Shown here piece by piece: positions 26,079 to 33,931 of a DNA stretch of 64,000 bases. Under the pieces are notes generated by a model that was not told the origin of the DNA, ran no database searches, and saw only the letters and a list, made by a program, of their open reading frames with translations. Within the stretch, counting starts at the first letter, position 1. Every line of letters begins with the position of its first letter. The stretch covers positions 32,210 through 96,209 of the forward strand of contig JABSQH010000090.1 of NCBI GenBank assembly GCA_013213745.1, given 5' to 3'. Both the position numbers and the translations under genes were made by a program. This DNA comes from Ilumatobacteraceae bacterium (lineage in GTDB: Bacteria > Actinomycetota > Acidimicrobiia > Acidimicrobiales > Ilumatobacteraceae).

Positions 26079-26135
26079 GTCGCTGTCTTTCTGTTCGTGT
26101 GTTCGACGTCGTAGGACGGCTGTCGGAGCCGGCGT

Positions 26136-27548
26136 TCAGCCGTTGAAGTTGCGGCCGGTGAGCGTGAGCACGGTCTCACCGAAGAGCTCGGTGAGGCTCG
26201 GGTGCGGCTGGATGAACTCTGCGATCTCGTCGACTGATGCCTCCCAGTTGACAGCGAGGTACCCGCCGCTCAGCTGCTCGGTGACCCATGGACCGACCAT
26301 GTGCACGCCCAGGACTTGGCCGGCGGAGCCGTCGGGCATCTTCTTGGCGATGATCTTCGCCAGGCCTTCGGTCTCACCGAGGATCTGGGCGCGGCTGTTG
26401 AACTTGAAGGGGTGCTTGGCGACGACCACATCGTGGCCCGCTGCCTTGGCCTCGGCTTCGCCCGGCCCGGCCCATGCGACCTCGGGGTGGCAGTAGATCG
26501 CCCATGGCACTCGGTCGTAGGCGACGGGCAGCGGCGACTCGCCGAGGATGTCCTTGATGACGAGGATTGCCTCGGCGTACCCGACGTGGGCCAGCTGGGG
26601 CGTGTCGATGAGGTCGCCGACCGCGTACACCCCGGCTTCACCGGTGCGGCAGTACTCGTCGACGACCACGAACCCGCGCTCGTCGACGACCACGCTGGTG
26701 CCCTCCAGGCCGAGCTTGTCGGCGAACGGACGACGACCCACCGATACCACGACGGCGTCGACGTCGAGTTGCTCGGTCGGCCCGTCCTTCGGGCCGAACT
26801 CGACGGTGGTGTCGCCACTGTCACTCGGCGTGTGGCCCGTGACCATGACACCGGTCTTGATGGCGATCTTCTTCTTCTTGAACGATCGCTCGACCACTTT
26901 GGCCACGTCGGTGTCGAGACCGGGCAGGATCTTCGGCAGCCCCTCGAGGATCGTCACCTCAGATCCGAGGTCGGCGAAGGTCGAAGCGAATTCACAACCG
27001 ATGGCGCCGCCACCGATCACTGCGACTCGGCCGGGGACGTAGTCGAGGTCGAGCACTTCGTCGCTCGTCATGATCGGGCCGCCACGCTCGAAACCTGGAA
27101 TCAATCGGGGAACCGAACCCGACGCGAGCATGATCGCGTCGCCGGTGATGGTGGCGCTCGACCCGTCGGCCATCGCCACGTCCACCGTGCGTCCGGGGCC
27201 GAGGCTGCCGACACCGTTGAACACCTCGACCTTGCGACCCTTGCACATCGCGCCGATGCCACCGACGAGGCCGGCGACGATGCCGTTCTTGCGTTCTTGC
27301 GTGCGGGCGAAGTCGACCTTGGCGTCACCGGAGTCGATGCCGAAGTCGCTGGAGTGGTCGACGTGCCGTTTCACCGCGGCGGTCTCGAGGAACGCCTTGG
27401 CGGGAATGCAGCCACGATTGAGACAGGTGCCGCCGAGGGCATCCATCTCGACCAGTGCCATCTTCAGGCCGGCAGATGCCCCGTACAGTGCTGCTGAGTA
27501 GCCGCCGGGACCACCGCCGATCACCACCACGTCGAAGTGCTCACTCAC
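26136..27548 (-). CDS. lpd: Dihydrolipoamide dehydrogenase (E3)
   Basis: This 470-residue flavoprotein reoxidises dihydrolipoyl groups of E2 with NAD+. It has an N-terminal FAD-binding VVIGGGPGGYSAA, a redox-active disulfide C42-C47 in GGTCLNRGCIPAK, an NAD-binding VAVIGGGAIGCEFAS, and the C-terminal dimer interface QPHPSLTELFGE with the catalytic His-Glu pair. The GTG at 27548 (VSEHFDVVV) is the best start; a longer open frame with ATG at 27578 adds ten residues before the nucleotide-binding strand. A 57-base gap separates it from the E2 gene. The order lpd, E2, lipB-lipA makes a compact lipoyl-enzyme operon. Confidence 0.95.
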   Translation of the reverse strand: MSEHFDVVVIGGGPGGYSAALYGASAGLKMALVEMDALGGTCLNRGCIPAKAFLETAAVKRHVDHSSDFGIDSGDAKVDFARTQERKNGIVAGLVGGIGAMCKGRKVEVFNGVGSLGPGRTVDVAMADGSSATITGDAIMLASGSVPRLIPGFERGGPIMTSDEVLDLDYVPGRVAVIGGGAIGCEFASTFADLGSEVTILEGLPKILPGLDTDVAKVVERSFKKKKIAIKTGVMVTGHTPSDSGDTTVEFGPKDGPTEQLDVDAVVVSVGRRPFADKLGLEGTSVVVDERGFVVVDEYCRTGEAGVYAVGDLIDTPQLAHVGYAEAILVIKDILGESPLPVAYDRVPWAIYCHPEVAWAGPGEAEAKAAGHDVVVAKHPFKFNSRAQILGETEGLAKIIAKKMPDGSAGQVLGVHMVGPWVTEQLSGGYLAVNWEASVDEIAEFIQPHPSLTELFGETVLTLTGRNFNG

Positions 27549-27611
27549 GACGGCCACGGTAGCGCTCGTTTCCAACATCGGGTCACGGCGAGACCGGCTC
27601 CGATGCCGGGT

Positions 27612-28040
27612 TCAGGCGCCGAGCGACCACGACCGCTGTTCGTCGCCGCGCCGGGCGACGAGCAGACGGCCGCTGGTGTCGACCGCGCTGAGATCGAAGG
27701 CAACGACACACCGTTGCGCATCGATCGTGAACGCCGCGCACCGGCCCGCTGCGGGCGCGCTCATCGGTGAGAGCGTCCGGTCGCCGGTGACGAGACGGAA
27801 CGTGTCGAGCCCATCGGTGTCGTCGACGCCGCTCACCTCGACGTCGACCTCGAGCACGTCGCCGTCGGTTGCCGCCCCGAACACGACGATGCGGGCGTCG
27901 CCCACTTCGACGACATCACCAACTTGTGCGGCATCGACCTCGCTGTCGCCGCTCGACAGCTGGAGCAACAACGCGCCGCCTGCCAACAGGATCGCCAATG
28001 CCGTCACGACCGACAGCAGCAGCAGCGTGCGTGTCTTCAC
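27612..28040 (-). CDS. Small membrane-anchored hypothetical protein
   Basis: I do not recognise this 142-residue protein. It opens with a basic MKTRT followed by a hydrophobic segment of about 20 residues, so it is either secreted or held in the membrane by an N-terminal anchor. No lipobox is visible. The remainder is beta-rich with alternating Val and Asp (VGDVVEVGDARIVVFG), looking like a small extracytoplasmic beta-sandwich. Two cysteines near residues 100-110 (GRCAAFTIDAQRC) could form a disulfide, which would fit with the divergent thioredoxin-like lipoproteins next door. Function unknown. Confidence 0.6.
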   Translation of the reverse strand: MKTRTLLLLSVVTALAILLAGGALLLQLSSGDSEVDAAQVGDVVEVGDARIVVFGAATDGDVLEVDVEVSGVDDTDGLDTFRLVTGDRTLSPMSAPAAGRCAAFTIDAQRCVVAFDLSAVDTSGRLLVARRGDEQRSWSLGA

Positions 28041-28199
28041 AGTGAAGTTCTACCGGGCGACGGCCTCCGACCGCCCGACCTGCGCATGGCGGCCGCTGCG
28101 GCGCGTGCAGTGAAACGACGTCGAACGAGCGACGAAACGTCTCCAAAACGCTGCCGGCGCCGCGATCGGGCGGAGGCGGCCGTCGTTACCGTCGCCACC

Positions 28200-28772
28200 A
28201 TGTCCCCCACCTCCCGCCGCCTCCGAGTCGCGGCAGCGCTCGGCGGCCTCGCGCTGGTCGTCGCAGCATGTTCGAGCGGCGGCGACGAGTCGTCTTCCGC
28301 CCCCGTCACCGAGACGGTCGCGGCCCCGGCAGATCCGGCGGCCGACGCTGCGGCCCCGTCCGCCGGCGCCGCTCCACAGGCGCTGCAGTTCGACGCATCG
28401 CTGATCGGCGGGGGCGACATCGACGTCGCCGCCGGCTTCGACGGCAAGCCGACACTGCTGTGGTTCTGGGCCCCCTGGTGCAGCGTGTGCAATCGCGAGG
28501 CGTCTACCGTCCAGTCGGCGGCCGCACAGTACGGCGACCAGGTCGACTTCTTCGGCGTCGCGTGGTCCGGCAGCGACGACCAGTTCGCCGGCTTCGTCGA
28601 CGATCACGGCCTCACCTTCCCGCAGATCAGCGACGATCCCGGACTCGTCTACGAACGCTTCGGCGTCGCTTTCCAGCCGGCGATGGTCGTGATCCAGCCG
28701 GACGGCACACTCGAACGGCTGTCGGGTTCACTCGACGACGCGGCGATCGAGTCCGTATTGGCCGCGGCGTAG
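28200..28772 (+). CDS. Thioredoxin-fold lipoprotein with WCSVC active site
   Basis: This 190-residue extracytoplasmic thiol-disulfide protein has a signal peptide ending in lipobox VAAC (Cys24), then an Ala/Pro/Ser/Thr linker to about residue 58. A TlpA/ResA-like thioredoxin fold follows, with WFWAPWCSVC (Cys94 and Cys97) and the expected cis-Pro region AFQPAMV. The CxxC dithiol would reduce or exchange disulfides of exported proteins, or act as a peroxidase partner. The ATG at 28200 is chosen because it opens directly into the signal peptide. The gene is the cysteine paralogue of the next gene downstream; the two align over their whole length, about half the residues identical after the active site. 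Confidence 0.9.
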   Translation: MSPTSRRLRVAAALGGLALVVAACSSGGDESSSAPVTETVAAPADPAADAAAPSAGAAPQALQFDASLIGGGDIDVAAGFDGKPTLLWFWAPWCSVCNREASTVQSAAAQYGDQVDFFGVAWSGSDDQFAGFVDDHGLTFPQISDDPGLVYERFGVAFQPAMVVIQPDGTLERLSGSLDDAAIESVLAAA

Positions 28773-28880
28773 GCCGCGTCGACGATGGACGACCGCAGCG
28801 AACTCAGGGCTTGCGCCGCCGATGCAATACCGGCTCAGTTGACGCCCTCGATTCGCGGGGTGCCCCGTAGCATGACGTTC

Positions 28881-29525
28881 ATGACCCGCATCGCCCAGCG
28901 CCGCGTCCGCCACATCGGCGCACTGGCACTGACCGCCGGATTGGTGGCGGCTGCATGCTCGAGCGGATCGACGGGCTCGAACACCGCCGACTCCGCTGCG
29001 GCTCCGGCGGCCACCGAGGCGCCGCCTGCGGAACCGACCTCGTCCAACGACTTACCCGTCGCCACCGAGGCTCCAGCAGCCACCGAAGCGCCCACGCCGA
29101 CGGCGGCTCCAGTTCCGCCAGCACCCCAGGCGCTGCAATTCTCCGCACCATTGGTCGGCGGGGGCACCATCGATCCGGCTGCCGAATTCGCCGGCAAGCC
29201 GACGGTGATGTGGTTCTGGGCACCGTTTTGAAGCGTTTGCAATCGTGAAGCCCCCTCGGTCGAGGAGGCAGCCCAACAGTTCGGTGATCAGGTCGACTTC
29301 GTCGGCGTGGCCTGGAGCGGCAGCGAAGGTGAGTTTCAGGACTTCGTCGACAAGTACGGCTTGACGTTCCCTCAGATCAACGACGAACGCGGCGATATCT
29401 ACGCACGGTTCGGCATCGCCTACCAGCCGGCGCTCGTGATCGTCTCCCCTGACGGTTCAACCGAAACCGTTGCCGGGGCAGTCGACGAGTCACTCCTCAA
29501 CCAGATCATCAGCGAAGCCGCCTGA
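28881..29525 (+). CDS. Probable selenoprotein: thioredoxin-fold lipoprotein with Sec (TGA) in the UxxC active site
   Basis: Read with TGA 29229-29231 as selenocysteine, the gene encodes 214 residues: signal peptide with lipobox VAAAC (Cys26), an Ala/Thr/Pro/Glu linker with repeated ATEAP units, and a thioredoxin fold. The active site is WFWAPF-Sec117-SVC120, where the upstream paralogue has WAPWCSVC. After the TGA, 97 further sense codons stay open and closely match the paralogue (SVCNREA, GDQVDF, GVAWSGS, GLTFPQI, QPA). A hairpin with a GGUC loop follows the TGA at SECIS distance. An extracytoplasmic selenothiol reductase is the natural reading. An alternative start is the ATG at 28872. If the organism lacks Sec machinery, this would instead be a pseudogene. 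Confidence 0.8.
29250..29269 (+). promoter_or_regulatory. SECIS-like hairpin after the in-frame TGA
   Basis: GCCCCCTC (29250-29257) pairs with GAGGAGGC (29262-29269): 7 of 8 pairs, one C-A mismatch, closing the loop GGTC. The loop starts 26 bases after the TGA and begins with G, as bacterial SECIS elements require (family knowledge: 16-37 bases, G in the first two loop positions). The corresponding bases of the cysteine paralogue cannot form it. Confidence 0.65.
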
Positions 29526-29571
29526 CACACGACGTCGCACGCCCCGTCCGGGTTCTTCTACCCTCCGACGT

Positions 29572-30468
29572 ATGCGCATCGCGATCACCGGCTCGAGCGG
29601 ACTGATCGGGTCCGCGCTCATCCCCCGGCTCACTGCCGACGGCCACCAGGTCGTGCGTGTCGTCCGCTCCGCCCCGACGGGCGACGAGATCGGATGGTCG
29701 CCCAAAGAGCACACACTCGACCCAGCAGCGTTCGACGGGATCGATGCGGTCGTGCACCTCGCAGGGGCTGGGATCGGCGATCGGCGCTGGACCGATGACT
29801 ACAAACGCGAACTCCTCGAGAGCCGAACGCACGGAACGAGTCTCGTCGCCGAAGCGATCGCCTCGGCGTCGGATGGCCCGAAAGTGCTGCTCTCGGGTTC
29901 GGCCATCGGGATCTATGGCGCCCGCGGCGACGAGGAGTTGACCGAGGGCTCCGAGCTCGGCGACGGGTTCCTCGCAGACATTTGCAAGCAGTGGGAGGCA
30001 GCCACCGACGTCGCCGAAGCAGCCGGAGCACGGGTCGCTCACCTCCGTACAGGCATCGTTCTGTCCGCCGATGGCGGGGCGCTGAAGAAGCAGTTGCCGA
30101 TCTTCAAGCTCGGCCTCGGCGGCAAAATGGGAAGTGGCGACCAGTGGCTCAGCTGGATCTCGATCGACGACGAGGTCGAAGCAATCGTGCACTTGCTCAC
30201 GGCCGACATCGAGGGTCCGGTGAACCTGACGGCACCGCAACCGGTGACCAACGCGACGTTCACCAAAGCGCTCGGTGCGGCGCTCAGTCGACCCACGTTC
30301 GTCCCCATTCCAAAGTTCGGACCGCGGGCCATTCTCGGCCGCGAAGCGGCGGAGAACCTGCTGTTCACCGGTCAGCGAGTGCTCCCTGCAGTGCTCGAGG
30401 GTGCCGATGGGTTCGAGTTCCAGCACGGCGACCTGGCAACCGCGCTCAGCGCGTTGCTCGACCGGTGA
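29572..30468 (+). CDS. TIGR01777-family NAD(P)-binding epimerase-like protein
   Basis: This 298-residue extended short-chain dehydrogenase-like protein has an N-terminal Rossmann motif GSSGLIGSALIPRL, then DAVVHLAGAGIGDRRW and VLLSGSAIGIYGARGDEEL, characteristic of the YfcH/SDR39U1 group. The C-terminal half contains WLSWISIDDEV and GPVNLTAPQPVTN, which are family landmarks. The canonical SDR Tyr-x-x-x-Lys is replaced by an IYG sequence, as in this group, and the activity of the family is unsettled. The stop overlaps the next start as GTGA, so the pair is translationally coupled to a flavin oxidoreductase. Cytoplasmic; no signal. Confidence 0.88.
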   Translation: MRIAITGSSGLIGSALIPRLTADGHQVVRVVRSAPTGDEIGWSPKEHTLDPAAFDGIDAVVHLAGAGIGDRRWTDDYKRELLESRTHGTSLVAEAIASASDGPKVLLSGSAIGIYGARGDEELTEGSELGDGFLADICKQWEAATDVAEAAGARVAHLRTGIVLSADGGALKKQLPIFKLGLGGKMGSGDQWLSWISIDDEVEAIVHLLTADIEGPVNLTAPQPVTNATFTKALGAALSRPTFVPIPKFGPRAILGREAAENLLFTGQRVLPAVLEGADGFEFQHGDLATALSALLDR

Positions 30469-31694
30469 CCGTCGCCGTCGTCGGCGCCGGGCTCGCCGGT
30501 CTCGCGTGCGCGGTCGAACTCGAGCGCAGCGGCATCGATACCGCGGTCTACGAGGCGAGCGACGGAGTCGGCGGACGCGTCCGATCCGATCGCGTCGATG
30601 GGTTCATCATCGACCGCGGCTTCCAAGTCGCCTTGCTCGCGTACCCCGAGCTGCACCGCGGGTTCGACCTCGCAGCACTGGACTTCCAGCCGTTCGATCC
30701 GGGAGCACTCGTGTGGCGCGACGGGCGGGGGGCCGTGGTCGCCGACCCGTTCCGACAGCCGCGCACCGTGGTGTCGACGGCCACGGCGCCAATCGGGTCG
30801 CTGTTCGACAAGGCCCGCATCGCCCAATTGCGACACCGTCTTCGCAGCGTGCATCCGTCGCGACTGCTCACCAGCGAGGACCGCTCGACGCGCGATGCGC
30901 TCGCTGCGGCCGGATTCAGCGACACGATCATCGATCGCTTCTTCACTCCCCTCGTGGGCGGGATCCAACTCGACCCGGAACTCAGCGACAGCCGACGCAT
31001 GTTCGATGTGATCTTCCGCATGCTCGCCGATGGCGACTCCGCGGTGCCGGCAACCGGAATGCAGGCGATCCCCGAACAGCTCGCCGCGCGGCTGCCCGAG
31101 GGATCGATCATGCTCGACAGTCCGGTGGAACGAGTGAGGCGCGACTCGATCGCTGTGCACGCAGGCTCCACGATCGCCGCCGATGCAGTGGTGGTCGCCA
31201 CAGAAGGACCGGTGGCGGCGCGGCTCCTCGACCTCGACCCGGTCGAATCGAAGTCTGTTGGTTCTGTGGCCTTTCGCGCCGACATGCCGCCGATCGACGA
31301 GCGCCTCGTCGTCCTCGACGGCACCGGCAGGGGCCCCGTACTCAACGTGGCCGTGATGAGCAACGTGGCATCGACCTACGCCCCAGCTGGATCCCACGAG
31401 ATCGTCGCCGCGGCTCCCGGCCATACCGGGCCGGACCTCGTCGACGATGTGCGTCGACAGTTGCGCGACTGGTGGGGACCGGCCGTCGACCGCTGGGAGG
31501 TGCTCGCAACCCACCGCATCAGCCACGGGCAACCGCGGCAGCGGCCGCCATTCGACCCCAAACGTCGAGTGTCCCTCGACACAGGTGTGTTCGTCTGTGG
31601 CGACCATCGCGACACCGCGTCGATCCAAGGCGCCCTTTTTTCAGGTCGGCGGTGCGCCAAGTCTGTGATCGCCGCGCTCGATGCGCAAGACTGA
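30465..31694 (+). CDS. FAD-dependent oxidoreductase (amine oxidase/phytoene desaturase-like)
   Basis: This 409-residue flavoenzyme has an N-terminal dinucleotide-binding motif VAVVGAGLAGLACAVELE, an adjacent Arg-rich GVGGRVRSDRVDGF and a C-terminal FAD-closing motif GVFVCGDHRDTASIQGALFSGR. That layout is common to protoporphyrinogen, monoamine and carotenoid oxidoreductases. The substrate region in the middle (FFTPLVGGIQLDPEL) resembles the phytoene-desaturase-like group more than monoamine oxidases. The GTG at 30465 overlaps the previous stop, and the next gene begins within its last codons, so the three genes form one operon. Substrate not predictable. Confidence 0.85.
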   Translation: MTVAVVGAGLAGLACAVELERSGIDTAVYEASDGVGGRVRSDRVDGFIIDRGFQVALLAYPELHRGFDLAALDFQPFDPGALVWRDGRGAVVADPFRQPRTVVSTATAPIGSLFDKARIAQLRHRLRSVHPSRLLTSEDRSTRDALAAAGFSDTIIDRFFTPLVGGIQLDPELSDSRRMFDVIFRMLADGDSAVPATGMQAIPEQLAARLPEGSIMLDSPVERVRRDSIAVHAGSTIAADAVVVATEGPVAARLLDLDPVESKSVGSVAFRADMPPIDERLVVLDGTGRGPVLNVAVMSNVASTYAPAGSHEIVAAAPGHTGPDLVDDVRRQLRDWWGPAVDRWEVLATHRISHGQPRQRPPFDPKRRVSLDTGVFVCGDHRDTASIQGALFSGRRCAKSVIAALDAQD

Positions 31695-32172
31695 TGCCGT
31701 GGTGGACGATCGGGTAGATGTTCTTGACGATGTACGCGTGGAGCGAGCGGTGCGCTTCGTCGCGGCGACGCCACAGGAGATCTTCGATCTTCTCGCCGAC
31801 CCACGGCAGCACGTTCACCTCGATGGTTCTGGGTCGGTGCGCGGAGTGGCCGAGGCCCCGGCGCGTCTCGAGCTCGGATCAACATTTCAGATGTCGATGC
31901 ATCTTGGCGTTCCGTATCGGATCACCAGCACGGTGGTCGAGTTCGACGAACCTGCGCAGATCGGCTGGCGGCACATGGGCGGGCACATCTGGCGCTATCG
32001 GCTCCGCGCGGTGGAGGGCGGTACCGAGGTGACCGAGGAATTCGACTGGCGCCCCTCGCGGGCACCTTTGATGTTGCGCCTCATGCAGGCCCCCAGGCGC
32101 AATGCCGCTGCGCTCGAGGCGACGCTCGATCGACTCGCCGAACACTTCGCCGACCCGGACGACCCAGACTGA
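31681..32172 (+). CDS. SRPBCC (polyketide cyclase/START-like) protein
   Basis: This 163-residue protein of the SRPBCC helix-grip fold has a first strand with VERAVRFVAATPQEIFDLLADPRQHVHLDGS, typical of the family opening, then alternating strands (FQMSMHLGVPYRITSTVVEF, IGWRHMGGHIWRYRLRAVEGGTEVTEEF) and a long C-terminal helix. Such proteins bind hydrophobic ligands in a cavity and can act as cyclases, carriers or stress proteins. The ATG overlaps the oxidoreductase gene by 14 bases. Ligand and reaction are unknown, but the context suggests it handles a product or substrate of the adjacent flavoenzyme. Confidence 0.85.
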   Translation: MRKTDAVVDDRVDVLDDVRVERAVRFVAATPQEIFDLLADPRQHVHLDGSGSVRGVAEAPARLELGSTFQMSMHLGVPYRITSTVVEFDEPAQIGWRHMGGHIWRYRLRAVEGGTEVTEEFDWRPSRAPLMLRLMQAPRRNAAALEATLDRLAEHFADPDDPD

Positions 32173-32226
32173 CCCCGGGCGAACTACTTCGCACCCGCAA
32201 CTGTTGCCGCCGCTATCGTTTTCCCC

Positions 32227-32697
32227 ATGACGACGCGCTGGCTCGATGACCGCGAGATGCGCGCCTGGCGGGCGTTCATCGAGTCGACGGGCGACCTGAC
32301 ACGTGCGTTCGAGGCCGATCTCGCCGACTACGGGATGACCGTGGGCGACTATCAGGTGCTCGTCTACCTCTCCGAAACCGACGGACGAGCGATGCGCATG
32401 CGCGACCTCGCCGAGGTCCTCCAACTCAGCCCGAGCGGGCTGACCCGCCGACTCGATGGTCTGGTCGCCAACGGGTGGGTCGAACGCCAGCCCTCTGAAG
32501 ACGACCGCCGTGTGATGCGCGCCGTCCTCACCGACAAGGGCCTGTGTGCGCTCCAAGACGCCGCTCCCGTGCATGTCGAAAGCGTGCGCCGGCACATGTT
32601 CGATCACCTCGATGACGAGCAGGTCGACGCCATGGCATCGATCTTCACCTCGCTGTGTCGCGCCTTCGGTCGCGAGCCGACGACGCGCGAGTCATGA
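32227..32697 (+). CDS. MarR-family transcriptional regulator
   Basis: This 156-residue winged-helix regulator has the typical order: a dimerisation helix, the DYQVLVYLSE strand-helix, the recognition part RMRDLAEVLQLSPSGLTRRLDGLVANGWVERQPSEDDRRVMRA with the wing, and C-terminal helices. MarR proteins bind short inverted repeats and release on ligand or oxidation. One Cys (in CALQDAAP) and another near the end (SLCRAFG) exist, so a thiol switch cannot be excluded. It starts 54 bases after the SRPBCC gene and ends one base before the argJ GTG, so it may regulate either neighbour. No clear operator is seen. Confidence 0.9.
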   Translation: MTTRWLDDREMRAWRAFIESTGDLTRAFEADLADYGMTVGDYQVLVYLSETDGRAMRMRDLAEVLQLSPSGLTRRLDGLVANGWVERQPSEDDRRVMRAVLTDKGLCALQDAAPVHVESVRRHMFDHLDDEQVDAMASIFTSLCRAFGREPTTRES

Positions 32698-32698
32698 C

Positions 32699-33859
32699 GT
32701 GACGGCATCACCGGTCCTCCCTCGCGGCTTTCGTGCCCACGTCGCCAGCGTCGGTATCAAGGACACCACCGATGACCTGGCGATCGTCGATGCGCGACGC
32801 CCGGTGGCTGCGGCAGCCGTGTTCACCCGCAGCCGCTTCTCGGGTCCGAGTGTCGACCTCAGCCGACACAACGTCGCCTCCGCCAGTGCGCAGGCAGTCG
32901 TCATCGTGTCGAAGAACGCCAATGTGGCCAACGGCGACGCCGGACGTCGCGACGCCGCGGAGTTGTGTGCCCTCACCGCCGCAGCCGTCGGGTGCGAACC
33001 CGGCGACGTCCTCGTCGCTTCCACCGGCGTGATCGGGCGGCGCTATCCGATCGATCGTTTGCGCAGTGGCATCGGCGACGCCACCGACTTCACCGCAGCG
33101 CCCATCGACGTCGCTCGAGCGATGATGACGACCGACACCGTGGCCAAGGTCGAACACGCCGTCGTCGCAGGGAGCGACGCGGTCATCGTCGGGATGGCCA
33201 AAGGCGTCGGCATGATCGAGCCGGACATGGCCACCCACATCTCGCTGATCCTCACCGATGCCGACATGCCCGCCGACGAGCTCGATGCGGTGTTTCGGCG
33301 GGTCGTCGACCGCACGTTCAACTGCGTCAGCATCGACACCGATACCTCCACCAGCGACACCTCGATCGCGCTGGCCAGTGGAACCGCGGGCGCCGTCGAC
33401 CACGCAGCATTCGAACAAGCGCTCGACGACGTGATGCGGGCGTTGACCAAAGCGATCGCCCGCGACGGCGAAGGCGCCAACTCGCTCATCGAGGTGCACG
33501 TCGACCGGGCCCGCGACGTCGATCAGGCGCGCCGCGTCGGCAAGGCGATCGTCAACTCACCGCTGGTCCGCACCGCTGTACATGGCGGCGACCCCAACTG
33601 GGGTCGGGTCGCCATGGCCATCGGGAAATGCAGCGACGACACCGACATCGACCAACACCGCGTCGTCATCCGGTTCGGCACCGACGAGGTGTACCCGCGC
33701 CTCCTCGACGATGACGCGCTGGCCGAGCTGTCGGACTACATGCGCGGCGCCGACGTACTGATCCACGTATCGCTCGACACCGGCACGGCCGAGGCCACGG
33801 TGTGGGGCTGCGACTTGAGCGACACCTACGTCCGGTTCAACGCCGATTACACGACGTAA
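32699..33859 (+). CDS. argJ: ArgJ-family ornithine acetyltransferase
   Basis: This 386-residue enzyme of the arginine-pathway ArgJ family transfers acetyl from N-acetylornithine to glutamate. Landmarks: ASTGVIGRRYPID, the autoprocessing segment GMIEPDMATH (Thr179 is the expected nucleophile after self-cleavage), DTSTSD, and GGDPNWGR. Some positions differ from the usual form: KGVGMIEPDMATH where KGSGMIxPNMATM is common, and SIDTDTSTSD instead of VNGDTSTND. It could therefore be a divergent paralogue. No other arginine genes are close, which is unusual, since argJ normally sits with argC, argB and argD. The GTG at 32699 follows the MarR stop by one base. Confidence 0.85.
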   Translation: MTASPVLPRGFRAHVASVGIKDTTDDLAIVDARRPVAAAAVFTRSRFSGPSVDLSRHNVASASAQAVVIVSKNANVANGDAGRRDAAELCALTAAAVGCEPGDVLVASTGVIGRRYPIDRLRSGIGDATDFTAAPIDVARAMMTTDTVAKVEHAVVAGSDAVIVGMAKGVGMIEPDMATHISLILTDADMPADELDAVFRRVVDRTFNCVSIDTDTSTSDTSIALASGTAGAVDHAAFEQALDDVMRALTKAIARDGEGANSLIEVHVDRARDVDQARRVGKAIVNSPLVRTAVHGGDPNWGRVAMAIGKCSDDTDIDQHRVVIRFGTDEVYPRLLDDDALAELSDYMRGADVLIHVSLDTGTAEATVWGCDLSDTYVRFNADYTT

Positions 33860-33880
33860 TCATCTGGCGAGCCCGACCGC

Positions 33881-33909
33881 AGCCGCCAGCACTTCACGCA
33901 ACGGCGGCT
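33881..33909. terminator. Convergent hairpin after argJ
   Basis: AGCCGCC (33881-33887) and GGCGGCT (33903-33909) form a 7-bp stem with a 15-base loop; a competing GGCGAGCC/GGCTCGCC pairing overlaps it. It lies in the 72-base gap between the convergent argJ and SDR genes and could stop transcription from both sides. No T-run. Confidence 0.35.
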
Positions 33910-33931
33910 CGCCGCGATCGGCCGCTCGGCG

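Noticed and set aside
29229..29525. Reading the second thioredoxin gene as a pseudogene or as two separate genes
   Set aside because: No other stop or frameshift is present, the downstream codons remain highly similar to the paralogue, and no start codon after the TGA would give a complete thioredoxin fold. It is kept only as the fallback if Sec machinery is absent.
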